From: Cucumis sativus
Lineage: Eukaryota; Streptophyta; Magnoliopsida; Cucurbitales; Cucurbitaceae
Assembly: GCF_000004075.3 (NCBI RefSeq)
Contig: NC_026657.2
Coordinates: 31,900,408 to 31,964,407 of the forward strand
Reading direction: 5' to 3'
DNA length: 64,000 nucleotides
Shown in pieces: positions 27,519 to 40,606 of this stretch. The notes under the pieces are model-generated. The model worked only from the letters and a program-made list of their open reading frames with translations. It was not told the origin of the DNA and ran no database searches. The position numbers and the translations under genes are program-made. Numbering within the stretch: the stretch's first letter is position 1; the number at the start of each line of letters is the position of its first letter.

Positions 27519-28269
27519 CCCTCATTTCCCTCTGCAACAAAGCCCCAATAACCCACTTTTCTCAAATAGAGATCAATTGAACAAAAATGAATCGAACTGA
27601 AGAGACCCCACCCCCACCTGCAAGAATTGAAGAGAAAAGTGAAAAGAAATCACAAAATGGGGGAAAACCCAGATAAGAAAATTGGGGTCTGAAGTAGGAG
27701 AAAGAGTAAAAAGAGTCGGAGAAATTGAAAGAATGGTTGAAGAAAGAATCAAAAGGGAAGAGGAACAGTAACAAAGAAACAGAATCAATTAAAATGAGTA
27801 ATTGAGAAAAATACCAAAGAGAAGAGATAAATTGTAATTGAACAGTGATTTTCTGTATGTTGTTGAGAGAGAGAAAGAGAGAGAGAGAGAGAAGATTGTC
27901 TCGTTTCTAGAGAGATAGAGAAGAAAACAGAGAGACAATGAAGAAGAGAGAAGAAGAAGTTTTCCTCACTGAGCAGCCTCTGTATCACAAAAGAAAAAGG
28001 GGAAAGTTGACGAAAGCGCGTGTAAGCGAGTGACGACAAAATAAGTTTTTTCTTTTTTTCCTTTCTTTTCTTCAAAACTTTTTTTCCTCTTCAATTTTTT
28101 AACTAATTTTTATTTTATTTTATTTAAGTGCTTTTTTTCTTTTTCCCTTTAATTTCTTTCCCTCATATATTATCTTTAAAATATATTTCTCAGTTTTTCA
28201 AATATTTGAATAAATAAGTAAATATAGAGATTTAAATTCTAAAATTCATTGCATTATATTCCATTCTTA

Positions 28270-28355
<86 letters not shown>

Positions 28356-30790
28356 CCTATAACAGAGGGTGAATTTGAGCCACATAAATTAGTTCTCTCA
28401 ATTAAAGATTGTGGACATTAAGTGACAATTTTTTTAAAGAAAAAACGAAAAGAAAATTGTCAACTTGAACCAAACATAAAAGGGTGAAATAGTAATTACA
28501 TTTTAAAATTTGATCGAAATTCCAAAATAAAAAAGAGTGTAATTCACCATATAAAAATAGCTAAAACGAAGTTAAATATATATAAAATGTTTTAAGAGGA
28601 TTGGACTCTCATAATCTATAATTAAATTTTAAGAAGTGAAATGAGATTGGAATAATTGTATTTTTGGTTGAAATTACAAAATCCGCCACTGAAAGCACTT
28701 CTCAGCGGCCAGTCGTGGAGTTTGACACTTTGACCATTCGGAATCACCGCTTTCATTCTTTTTTAAAACCAATAAATTAAAAAAATTTGATTATTAGGTA
28801 CCCAAAGGCCAAATATAATAAGTGACATTAAATAACATTATCCTTCATATTAACTACATTAAAAATCTTAATACACACATATATATATATATATTTTAAT
28901 CTTTATATGCATGTCATTTTCTAATTTATTAATTCAATTCTTTTTAATCTTCCTCATCCTCCTTACTCAATTCATCCAAGTGTCACAATTTTCTAATTTC
29001 TATCCCACATTTAATTTCTCTAAATTATCAAATATTGTAATGGTAGTTGAACATTTAAGACAACGGTTATAGCATCATATGAAAGTCTGTCAACAACAAA
29101 AACAATAAAGTCAATAAATTAGTCATTTATTTGCTAGCTCATGAGGTGATTAGAAAATATGTTGATATTTCAAGGTTTGTGGAATAATGGAAAATAGATC
29201 AACTTCTAACTTCATAAGATTGATCGTATAAGTTTTGTATCGTTGCTCGACTAGATTATGAGAAGAGTTTAGGGTTTTTTTATTTGGATGGGTGGATGTA
29301 GTTGTTGGGTTGAATTTAGTAGAGAAGAAAAAAAGGGTGGGGGAGAGGTGGGAAAAGAAAGGCACACATGGTACTTGTGAATTGTGAATTGTGAAGAAAA
29401 ATACCAAAGTTGTTTTCTTTTCTTTCTCTTTTGCTTTTATGGGTTTGGGATCACAAGCATTGTTATATTTTAACTCACTGCTTCATTTCCCCTTTACCTA
29501 CACTTATCTATCTTCTCTCTTTTCTCAAACCTAATCCATATCCTCTCCCTCTCCCTCTCTCTTTCTCTCTCTCTCTCTCTCAACCTAAAAGATTATATAA
29601 GACTTTTTCCGTGCGGATGATCCAAAATTAATTGGATTCGATGAAATTTGCCTCATCTTTTAATGTCGAAGTTTTCTTTTTTGGTTACGTCATCGTATAA
29701 GTGAAATTAGATCATTTCGTAGGTTTAGATTATCGCTCATTTTGCTCATTTGGTTTTAAGTTATTGATATTTTGGGTTTGAGTTTTTTTTATATATCTTT
29801 ATGTATTTCTTCTATTTTCTCTTGGCTTGACTAGTTGCTTTGTATTAGGTAGCAAGAGATAGAGTTGAGGGTCCAACATGCGCCGATGAAAAGATTGTTG
29901 TGAGAATTTTAGTTATTAAAATTTGGGTCAAATAATCGATTATCTTCATGGAAGTTTATACGTATGTGAAATTATTATTTGGAGAATACGTTTCATATTA
30001 TCAAAGAAAATGTGAAAATATACTTTGTATTCTTATATCCATAGTTCTACTAATATCGATTTTGAATTTACATGGATTGTGCTAGATTCTTCCTTATAAT
30101 AGTGTATATTTAAGAAGCAAATTATGTAGGTCATTAGTCAATGAAAATTAATTAAACGTGAGAAAGATGTTTTGTAAAATTAAAGTTCAAATTTTGGACA
30201 TATTAATTCTAAAATGGCCCAAGTAATATAATTTAATTTTAGATAAATAAAGCAGTTTGATATTCACATTAATTTAACCAAAACATTTTGTCAAAGAAAA
30301 GAAAAATTAGTTTTGAACCAAAAACGTTTAGAACACCAAACCACAATTACAATCCAAAATCCAAAAAAATGTGTATTAATTCCCTCTTCCTTAACATTCC
30401 TCATAAGAGAGATCATATGATGCATGAATATAATTATAGTTACCAAGAAAACTTTCTATACTCTAAACAAATTACAACCAATGTGTAATCTCACCTCAAG
30501 TCTATTTGATTTTATCCAAATCTTATATGCATTATATAGATAGATAGATAGATGATTGTGAGAGAATCTGGAAAAACAATAGATTGATTCATGGAAATAA
30601 GAGGTTAATTGAACAAGTAGGGGGTTACATTACATGTGTGTTATGGATTTGTATAGAAGATTAAACATATAATTTATTTTTTCCATGAAGATTAAACAAA
30701 ATAATCAGAGCTTCCTAAACAGAAAAGATTAGAAACAAATATAATTAAGTAGATAAGGAGAGAAAAATGGAGAAAAAGAAGAGAAATTAA
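27519..30790. other. Intergenic: PP2C leader/promoter and AT-rich spacer
   Basis: 27519-28030 is purine-rich (GAGA runs at 27868-27893) and probably holds the PP2C leader and promoter. Beyond the TA tract it is AT-rich. A CT-rich block at 29500-29582 resembles a plant leader, but no convincing coding frame follows. A GATA repeat lies at 30536-30554. A GC-richer patch at 28682-28735 (imperfect inverted repeat around CACTGA/TCAG) is unexplained. Confidence 0.5.
28273..28354. repeat. (TA)n microsatellite, about 41 units
   Basis: An uninterrupted alternating TA tract of about 82 bases. It is probably variable in length between accessions. Confidence 0.97.
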
Positions 30791-32234
30791 TTAGACAATG
30801 TCACTTATCAAACGTCTATGAGTGTTGTAATGTTTCTCTAACAAAACCTTTGATGCTCCTTCCACTGTTCTTCGCCATGTCTACATCATACAATACCAAA
30901 CTAAATCATTCAACTATCAAATTAACTAAGTGCTACTCAATGTTTTAAGGTAAGATCATGGAAAATTAATCAACATAAGCACAAACTATACTATATCATA
31001 TTCAGTATAGCTTATATTATTATAAATGAATTTGTTAGTTGAGAGAGTTTTAGAAGAAAAACAAATGGGTTGAAAACACTTTTTTTTTTTTTGTTAATAC
31101 GAATATAATGATTTGAAATTTGGAAATGATATTTAAAATGGAAATGGGTGGGAATTAAAGTTGAGTGAAAGGGTATAGTAGAGAGGTCATGGTTATGGAA
31201 ACTTAGGGGAAAGAAATAACATTAATGAAAGTGACAATAATGCCACCTGGTAGGGGGAAATCATCACCATATACATTGCTATACAATTTTATAATTATAG
31301 TAATTATGTTTAAATATTACCTAACTCGAATACTTTTATTTTTTTTTCTTTTTCATTTTGATTATAAAAAATGAGACTATATTTGAATAATGTTTATAAT
31401 TATTCAATACAGAACCAATCCTTTTTATTTTCAATTAGATACAAAATGATGAATTGTGACAAATGTTTGTTATGGCATATTATGTTAAACACAATGGAAA
31501 CCCCATCCATGAAACCCCCCAACTAGCTTTTGTTTTGAATAAAAGAAAAGAAAAAGGACCTATAATTCAATAAGGTCATCAAACTAATAATCACTCAAAC
31601 ACAATAAAATTTTCTTTTTCAAATATAATAAAATTTAAATTACAAATTCATCCCTTAAATCGTACACTTTAAAAAGAATGAATATATGGTTAAACTTTTT
31701 AATCATTGTGTTTAATTAATTTTTAATAGTGTAAAATATCTTTGATTTTTCTCTTTATAATAGCTAACTTAATTGGGTAAATTCATCACAAAATTAACAA
31801 TCTAATAAACACTGAATTCTTATGAAACAGTGCACATTGAATAGTTCAAACAAACAAGGAGAGGAAGTGTGTGTGTATAAATATATATGTATATGTATAT
31901 ATGGAATTACCTTTTGAATGGCTCCAAGAATAGATTTGTTTCTAAAATCTCTAATCCTCAGCTGCTGAGACCTTCCATTTCCAATCCCAACTTTCTTCAA
32001 CACAACCGACTTTCTCCCCACAGGCGAAATCAGCCATTTCCGCTCCACCACTCCGCCAGTACCGGAGGGGCTATCACAGTACTCCTCGTTATTAACCCTC
32101 TTCCGCCGCCTCTTAACCACCGTCAACAACCTTCTTCCACCACCGGACTCCGACCCCACCTCAGCAAATTTCCTCAAAAGCTCATCGGAGGATTTTCTGG
32201 GAACGTGCTGGACATTGCCTATTGAAGAATCCAT
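30791..32234 (-). CDS. Small conserved plant protein of unknown function
   Basis: There are two exons, 32234-31911 and 30880-30791, encoding 137 residues. The intron is GT-AG and sits in phase 0. The N-terminal motif RKSSDELLRKFAEVG is followed by a basic, Gly/Ser-rich stretch, then VERKWLISPVGRKS and IRDFRNKSILGAIQK. Exon 2 begins TWRRTVEGASKVLLEKHYN. This layout is shared, as I recall, by short eudicot proteins annotated only as hypothetical; a candidate Arabidopsis counterpart by position is At2g42110. There is no signal peptide, membrane helix or known catalytic motif. Basic N-terminus and amphipathic C-terminal helix suggest a nuclear or protein-binding role, but that is only inference. 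An exact GA microsatellite (32241-32261) lies in its leader. Confidence 0.85.
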
Positions 32235-33893
32235 AGATCTAGAGAGAGAGAGAGAGAGAGAAATAATTGGGAAAATGTTGAGTGAGAAATTGGGGAAAGG
32301 TTGGATTTAGAAATAATGAAGAAGGAAATTAAACCGTTGGTGTTAATGAATGATGATTTTGAATAAAGTATTCAAATGTAGCCGTTGGGAGAAACAGAGC
32401 AATAAGAAAGGGAAAAAAACAGAGAGGAGTGGGGGAGAGAGGGATTTGTTTGATCCGAAGAAGACAATCCGACGTGTCGTTTTCCTTTTTATTATTTATT
32501 TTATTTTCTGAAATTCCCATGTTATCGCTGACACCGATCCGATTCCGTTCTTTGACTGACGGCGACGTAACTAACGGATCCGGTCTACGTCTTCTTCTTT
32601 CTTCTCCGGGTCGGGTTTAGGATTTTCATTTTATTGGTTTCAATATTTTTTATTTCTATATTTTCAGTTTTTACTTGCTTCAGTTCATACTCTCTTTAAA
32701 TGTTTTGCTTTAGTTTTTAATACTTTCGTTAATTTTAATTCCATTTCTTTTGAGTTTTTATTCATTAAATTCCTTCGCTCTTATTTTTAATCAAAATTAT
32801 CACGTTTTAAAATTTCAATCAACTAAAATTGAAAGATAAAAGTTAACTAAAATGGAACAAATATTATTTATTATTATATTATACATTTATTGGGGTTCTG
32901 GGAACCTAATTTTGCATATATTGGTCGTGTATATACTTTCAATATGTTGTGTTCTTTTAGTAAATCTTAAGTTGAGTTTTTCAAAAGTTAATCTTTATCG
33001 TTCTTCGGTGAACTAATAACAAAAAGTATATTATGTTGTTTTGTAAATTAATAATATCTTGTGATTTAGCTAAAATGATCGAAGTATAATATTTCAATTA
33101 TTTTTATATTAATTTTTAATATCTTTATATTTCTTAAATGGATATTTAGTATCAAAATTATTGTAAGATAATTATTTTAGAGTGTTTTATATTTTAAATT
33201 GAAAAGAAATTTGTCTAAAAATTGGTCAGAGTTAAACAAAAAGAAATTGTTAGAAAGAAACCCTGATTAAATTAAACTTTGTTGATGTAGAGAATATATA
33301 TAACAAAAATAAAAGAACATAAAAATTTCTAAATTTAGTTAAGAAAGCAAATTTTCTGGGAACGTGAAATGAGGATGAAAGAATACAGTGAAAAGTGATT
33401 TTATATATATTAACAAATAATTAGATCTACCAAACAACTTAAATTTTCTCCAAAAATAACACAAGCACCAACCAAAACTCATAACACAAAACTAATCTAT
33501 ATATTAGCGGTTGAAAAAGCATATGCTTCTATGGCACATACAAATTTCAAGCCAACACTACAAATTTCTACACTGTTGAGGCTGGACCTACAAGAAACAG
33601 AGCCAATTAATATGTTTGGACTTTGGAGTTTGGAGGATAACTATTCAGTTCTTTTGATTTAACTCTTCCTCTCCAAGCTGATTCTCCCTAGAAGATGTGA
33701 TCTATTGTTTGGGAAAATGGAGATCATTCTGCATTTCACTCCAAACCCTTTTCACACCATAAACAAACATCTAAAATTTTCATTAAAGGCCTCATCTGCT
33801 CCACTTTCATAGAAGCAGGTACTTTTAGATGATAATCACTTTCCTGGAAAATCAGATTCTCGATATCCTTTCACGATTCATTCATCATAATGT
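32235..33893. other. Intergenic: promoter of the unknown gene and 3' flank of POLD2
   Basis: 32235-32630 is balanced in composition and likely holds the leader and promoter of the minus-strand gene. 32630-33480 is AT-rich spacer. 33480-33893 may include the POLD2 3' UTR. No coding sequence is seen. Confidence 0.55.
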
Positions 33894-36800
33894 TCAGCTG
33901 AATTCAGTCCCAAGACTCAGAGTGTGGCATTCAAGGTTTCTCAAGTTGAGCTGTAAAGGAAGGAAAGGAAGACTATTATCTTCGGAATGAAACCGTATTG
34001 CTGCAGAGGATAAAACGACCCAAGAAATAATACAAAAAAAGAAAGAAGAAAATCCATAGCCTTTGCCCTTTCTCAAATTTAATGAAGTCCCTATAGAAAT
34101 GAAGATGTAGATGATTTGATTGGATGAACATTAAAAAGTTCAACAAACAAATTGGGGCCAGAGTTTGTTGAGCACAGCAACTTCTTGCCACCACCATGTC
34201 TTCAATGAGATTAATGCTTGCGTATCAACCTCATAATAATTTCAGAAAAAAAGTATGTGAAAATAATTATTTTGGAAAAAAAAAATCTCCATTTTAGCTA
34301 AAGTTTCTGGAACCAAAATTAATTCGACAGTCTCATTCTTCCTAATGTTGATTTTTTAAGAGGCTTATATTAGATGCCATGCATTTTGTATTTTACTGAT
34401 AAGTGATAACCATTGAGAAAGGTATAATGATTCTCTTTATAAACAACATACTTTCATTTTTTACAGTTGACAGAACTTTGATCTAGGACAACCGGACAAG
34501 AAATTAACCCAAACTGAAAAACCAAACCAAAAAGAACCAAAAATATTGGGTTATGGGTAAAGGACGGAAGGTAATGACTAGGGAGATGCTGACATAAATA
34601 TCACTGTTGGTAATTCTCTTTATAACCAGCCAACATGATTTTAACCTTTGATCTAGTCCAGCAAAGTTGCATGTCAACAGTAACAAGTAGGGAGCTACGT
34701 GACAGTATAAATAATGGGTAAAGCTGAATTGAAGTAAAAAGAAATTGCTGTTGCAGCAACAATATTAAAAGGTGAATTGAAGTAAAAGCAAATTACCATT
34801 ACAGCAATCCCCGTCTCACAAAATCTTGGAATCGCAATGAGTCTTACCATCTGCCCTTCAGCTCCTGCATTTTCAAAAAGCATATACATGAAAATATATA
34901 ACCTCGTTCATTTATTATTTAGGAGAAGGAAATGAGCAATTATGATAACTGATATAAAGGGTTTATGTGAAAATATACCCTTCATTAAACGAGTATCAAA
35001 TTTTTCCTGATTCCCAATAAAATAAACATGAGGACAGCTCTCGATCAGGAAAGGATCTCGGTCAGTGAATGGGTAACAACCTGTAAGTTGAATAATATAA
35101 AAAATACATTGGGAAGTTTTATATAGTTTTTTAATGATTTTGTTTAATGAAATACTATAGCTAAATCTGGATAATCTCGTGTGATGCAGCCTTTGAGTTG
35201 AAAAGGGATTGTTTCAATGGCATATCCACCAAGGAAAAAAAACTCAAACAAGAACGTGACTTGTACCAAGAGTATTTGGAGCAGTTGGTGCTAGATGTCT
35301 CCATCTCAAAGTCCTCTCCATAAATTCAAGTTTATCTTTAGCCTCTGAGTACTTCTCGAGATCATCTACATTCTGACCTGATGTTCCAAGAAACCTGAAA
35401 CCAAAGGATTACCGGTTGATCTGTGGTTCACTCAAGTTCACACTAAACAGTCAATTGCCCAATGAGGCTGACATTATTGACTTGCCTGAAATTATCAAGC
35501 TCAAAACAATGAGGATTAGTGCAAGATCTAAAAGTGTTATAAGCTGATGATCCAGGAAAAAGGCATCTGTGCAAAGGCTGCAAAGAAAATGACATTATTG
35601 ACAAATCAAAACCAAGAATGAAAAGTGGGAGTTCTCGGCTGTAAAGAAAAGACCTGCTGAGGCAAGGAAAAATTGGCTGGGTCACTGGATCCCGGCATGA
35701 TGTCCACAGGTAAACCTGCAGCAAGCTGACAAACGGGATAGTGGATTTACAATCAGGTATTAGGAATAAAGAAGAAACCAAAATAAAATTGATGAAAGGT
35801 TGGACTAAGAACCAACTGGATAAGAACCTGATTCAATAGGATATCGAGCTCTTTAAGCGGTTCTGTCAGCTTTGTTTGGTCCTTTGCAGACAAATGCTGC
35901 CCAAAATACATCATGCATGCATCAACAAAAGACCTACAATCACTGACATCACTAGAGTTTGCAGAAAAAATAATTGAATACTGGGAGAGTTCAAAATTTT
36001 CCCTTAACCCTTTTTTGATGGAAGAAACTACTTCTCATTGATGTAATGAAAATGATTAAAAGTTTAGGAGATACAAAATCTCACAAGAAGAGAAACAAAA
36101 GATAGGAACAACAAATATAACCAAATAGAGATAATTTTTTTTTTTTTTAATATCCATGAGTGTCCGGACCAGCTTACTTGCACCTCAACAAATCTCACTG
36201 GACAACCCGCCTGACCCACCAAATAGAGATAAACTTTGAAACAACTTTGACAAACAAACCTTCTTCAGCTACTGAAATCAAAGACTCCTACAAAACTACC
36301 AAAGAAACTTGAAAAACAAACCTTCTTCAGCTACTGAAATCAAAGACTCCTACAAAACTACCAAAGAAACTTGAAAAACAGCCACCCACCAACAAAAGAC
36401 CAACAAAGAGCAAACTGAAATTCTTCAACGATGCAATTTTTGTGATTTTCCTCTCAAAAGTAGAAAACTACATGATTTATGCGATTTAGTTCTACCACTG
36501 ACTGCCCTTCACAATACTCCTAAGAAAATATCGGATACACAAACATGTTTCAGGGTCATGCTGCCATTTGATTAGTCGTCCCAAAACTCATTAATGGCAT
36601 CATGTAATCAATTTCTTCACATAAATAATTAACTAGTGCTGTTAAATAAGACCCCTAGTAAGTTAATCAGGATAAACCATAAAAGGATTGTTCTGTCCAA
36701 GGCTTCTTATAGTAGTTCAAGAAGACTGGCCTTCAATTATTTCACTCACACATGATAACAAAGTAACTACCACATTCGTTAAAGAAATTAAACTGATCTT

Positions 36801-39800
36801 GGTAAATTGGCAACATATTTAAATATATTGAAACAGGGTAGACAGGTTACATAGTTGGTGAAATCTCTACCTGCCCATTTAAAATTCCTCGAGGAATTTC
36901 AACTGAGTTCCCACAAATGACAACGTGAACTATTTGAGCCGCAATCCCTTGTTCCTGTTCAGTTAATGGTTCTAAAATTTTAGCAACCGACAAACATTTA
37001 GAGAAGTAAACTATAAGGATGAAGCAAACCTTCTCATCCCCTAAATGTCCTGTTATATGATCAACAAGGAGCTGAAACTGTAGAGGATTAGAGATGCTAC
37101 TCCCAATACTTAGGCCCGACACAAAAATCACGTACTTATCTTCACCTGCATGCATTTGAATCTTAAGAAACATTGTAACAAAGCATTTTTGCCCCTCATG
37201 TACCACCATAATCATTAAGAAAGGACCCTGACGAGTGCCATAGTTTTCTTTGGAGGATTATCGATATTCAAACCATCTTCCACTCCGAGGAGACCTTAGT
37301 GGAACTAATCAAGTGGTAGCCATCATCCATCTCAGGTCCTTCCCCCAAGGCAGTAAAGCAGTTTAGGTTCACAGTCTAGTAATTTTTTTAAGATAAAGAA
37401 GAAAAAAACCTTACCATTTATCACATAATGGAAAAGCCCCCAACGCTTAAGGCCTTAGTACTTCACAACACTAACCATTCTAAAGTACCCCCCCCCCCCC
37501 CCCCCCCCCCCCCCAAAGCTTGCAATAGTCTTCTAGGGTTAAGCGCAAGGCGAAAAGAAAATATGGACTTTTTTATAGGCGCATTATGTATAAAACCACT
37601 ACAATAAGAAGAGAAAACATGGTTGAAGTGAAGTATGAAAAAATAGACCACTAAGCACAAGAAATTTTGCATTTAGGCTTTAGTAAATTTGATTGTTTTA
37701 GTTAATAAAGAAGGAAAAACCCTAATTTTTTTTAAATAATAAAAAAGCCCCTTGAGCCTTGAGTCTAAGCGCATGCTGGGAGGCTTTTTAAAATACCCCA
37801 CCACTTACCCGATTCTAAGAACTTTCTCCAAAAACTTCTAAAAAATAATAGTCTTCAAGTTACCATGGAGGAAAGCAAGAAGTAGCTCTCCTAATTAAGA
37901 AATAACCAAATTATCTGTAGGAGCAACTAATATCAGAGAAAAAGCCAGTGGCCTTAAGGATCAATTATGTTAATGAAAATATCGTTGAGTGAAAGAATTG
38001 CCCTTATCTATACATCCTCAAGGTTTCAAAATACTAACATTCTCAAAAAGCTCTACCAATAAACTACTAAATAACAGAATAACGAATCCTCAACTATTTA
38101 AGAAGCAATAAACTAATATGCCATCAACCGATAACATTAAACTATAACACAAACGCGTGTTAACCCTCTCACTGCAATATAACTGAATCCATTTCATTCC
38201 TGGCCAAATTTTAAACGATTGAAACACTAAATAAGAAAAAAAGGTAATCACATCCTACTTGATATGAGTGGCCGCTCTATCTGAGGTGGCAAGTCAGCTT
38301 CTAGGATATCCAAAACCAAAAAGTCACCAACGGAAGTTTCCTTTCCATGCAATGCAAGGACAATCCCTGGCACCAATATTAGGCAATACATTAAAGTGCT
38401 CCCATAAAAAGAAAAAAAATGTTTATACAGCAGTGTGCGCTTATAATTTATTGGTTAAAAAAAAAAAAGCCCAAAATTACAATCTGCAGGCATGACATAT
38501 GGCGACTGGTGGTAACTTTCCGGCTGCAATTAATTCAACTTTGAACAATTCATAAAGAACAATTAGAAATCAAAGTTCAAGAATAACTTGGTGCATCCTG
38601 CATCAACGTGCTCAAAAAGTTGAAAACTTTATGCAATTCTTCAAAAGAAGAGAGAGAGAGATCATTTTGCATACAGCAGAATATGCTTTTAAACGCACAA
38701 TATGGGAAGAGAGCCAATACATTAGCAGCAACAACAAATACAACATGGATAAACTATTACAAAACTAGAAGAGAGGTTAAAGGATGAACACGTGCAACAT
38801 GTAGATCACAATTTTAAGCAATTACTGGGGGGATTCAATAGCAAAGAAAAAGGAACCATAGTTCTATTCAATTTCACTCTGTGATACAGACCTGTAACAT
38901 ACACAGAAGGTAAAAGCACATCCCCAGAAAGCTTTACTCTCCCACTTTCATCTTCCAATACAAGATGATCATCTGGATGCATAAAGTTGTGTGGCTTAAC
39001 AAGTGGGATGGCAGATCTCTGTATATTCCATTTAAATGTCTCAATCCAATCCCAAAACACCAAAATCAGAGATAAGCATGCAGATGGTAGAAGATATATG
39101 TGTTTGATGTATTACCTCCTTTGAATACTCGTCCAAAATGGTAGGTTTAAGTTTCATGTGCTTGTAGACGGTTCCAACAATGACACATTCCTTGCCTTCC
39201 TCCAACCCCAATACGGTGCTAACTGCAGGACATTGTTTTGAAGACAAATTTTCACCAAACCCATAAAACACATTCCTCGTGAAGTTGCTTCTAAGTTCTA
39301 CCCTAAATTATGATTAAAAGCACAATGCTTAAACCGTTGCACTAACAAGATGAAAAACTAAAAAAAAAGTTGCTCAAAGTAAGGATTGGTCCAAATCCAT
39401 CCTAAATTGAGTTCAACCACGTCAATAGAAACACTAAGTTTTAGTACGGGTTAAGACACTAAAACTCACCAAAAGGGGAAAAACAAAAAAATTAAAGAAC
39501 CCTAAAGCCAGAATCATAGTGTGCCCCATGCATCGCATAGCATACTTCCACCCAAACGTCTCATGGTATCAAATAGAATAAGAGAAATACCAGGTAAATG
39601 AGGTTTCCAGTTAGAGACAAGTGAATGGAGTATCGTTCTCATCAAGTGAAGTCTAGCAAAGTAAATGTGACTGTATTGCTGGCCCTTGTATGTCTCCTTC
39701 TGAATCTTGTACTGCTCATCCTACATCAAACAAACAAAAATTTAGCCCCCCCCCACCCCATAAAAAAAACAACATCAACAACACTAAATACGCAAATAAC

Positions 39801-40044
39801 GGGGGAGATCGTTCCCAATTCCGGAAAATCATCATCGACCTCCGTTTGCTAAGAAAATGAAACGACCAAATGGCGAGGAAAACTCCTCAAGTTGTTTCCA
39901 AAGTAGCCGTGCTGGAGGAAAAGGGAAAAAAAGGCGGGAAAGCCAAAAATTTAGAAGGAAGTGAACGGCGAAGTAAGAAATAGGTACCGATAATTCATAG
40001 GTACACTGCTTGCGGTGGACATTCGTCAGTGAGTCGATTTCCAT
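33894..40044 (-). CDS. POLD2: DNA polymerase delta small (B) subunit
   Basis: There are fourteen exons: 40044-39988, 39720-39591, 39222-39116, 39018-38892, 38366-38259, 37145-37030, 36954-36871, 35896-35828, 35725-35654, 35577-35486, 35394-35267, 35080-34979, 34864-34797 and 33950-33894. They encode 438 residues, the size of plant POLD2, with every phase closing. The OB-fold half carries [20 protein letters not shown] and [14 protein letters not shown]. The inactive phosphodiesterase half carries [28 protein letters not shown] and [10 protein letters not shown]. The protein links the catalytic subunit of the replicative polymerase delta to its other accessory subunits. Thirteen introns start with GT or the standard context except intron 10, which starts with GC (CAG/GCAAGT). 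Introns carry a SINE, a 62-bp duplication and a C27 tract. Confidence 0.97.
35485..35486 (-). other. GC-AG intron donor of POLD2 intron 10
   Basis: Exon 10 ends ...AATTTCAG at 35486 and the intron begins GCAAGT. Exon 11 begins at 35394 after TTTCAG. The joined codons read [11 protein letters not shown], a conserved POLD2 stretch, so no GT donor nearby can replace it without breaking the frame. Confidence 0.85.
36120..36232 (-). mobile_element. 5'-truncated SINE (Au-like) with a 15-bp target-site duplication
   Basis: On the minus strand the 83-base insert (36217-36135) reads GGGTCAGGCGGGTTGTCC, then GTTGAGGTGCAAGTAAGCTG and GTCCGGACACTCATGGATAT, and ends in a run of 14 A. This resembles, from memory, the 3' part of the Au SINE family found across flowering plants. 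It is flanked by identical 15-base copies of ACCAAATAGAGATAA at 36120-36134 and 36218-36232. It lies in POLD2 intron 7 in the sense direction. Confidence 0.75.
36254..36380. repeat. 62-bp tandem duplication in POLD2 intron 7
   Basis: The sequence from CAAACCTTCTTCAGCTACTG to ACTTGAAAAACA is present twice in a row with a period of 62 bases and no visible mismatch, so it is recent. It starts about 20 bases from the SINE target-site duplication. Confidence 0.85.
37488..37514. repeat. Homopolymer C27 in POLD2 intron 5
   Basis: A run of 27 C on the plus strand, which is G27 in the POLD2 transcript. Run length is error-prone in sequencing and assembly. Confidence 0.9.
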
Positions 40045-40600
40045 GACGATGGAGAGAATGAAGAGATAAATTTCGGCCTTTCCAACCCCAAATTAGAGAG
40101 CCCAATATGAACTTCTTCTTCTATTGCAAATTGGCACAAATTTCAGCGGGAAATTGCCAGAAGTAAGCTTTTATTTGTTTTGGGGATATAGACTTTAGGA
40201 TGAGTTTCCTTTAAATTAAAATTAAAAAAAAAAATCAAACTTCAAGACCTTAATCTCAAATTAGATATATAAACTTAGGTAGAGTGCTCATTTCCAAGTT
40301 TTAAAAGAGTTGTTAGCAATTCATGTTTCTTATTTCACACCTCTCAAATTTCAAATTATATTATTTAAAAATCAACTATATATTGTTTTATATAATTTAA
40401 GTTGTGTCTACCTATGTTTAAAGAGAGTGTTTTAGACTATATATTACAAATGAGAATATCTAACTTCAAATAATCAATTTTTGCATGAATATAAAAAGTT
40501 TAAATGACTTACCGATGACACGTGCATGTTCAAATTTTAGTGTAAATGTAGGGTATGAGATGGGAGGAATAAAATACGAAGGAAACATATTCGAAGATCA
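40045..40600. other. Intergenic: POLD2 promoter side
   Basis: Balanced composition to about 40150 suggests the POLD2 leader and promoter; after that AT-rich spacer. No coding sequence is seen. Confidence 0.55.
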
Positions 40601-40606
40601 TTTTTT

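Noticed and set aside
28273-28354. Possible functional element at the long TA tract
   Set aside because: It is a plain microsatellite; no other signal is attached to it.
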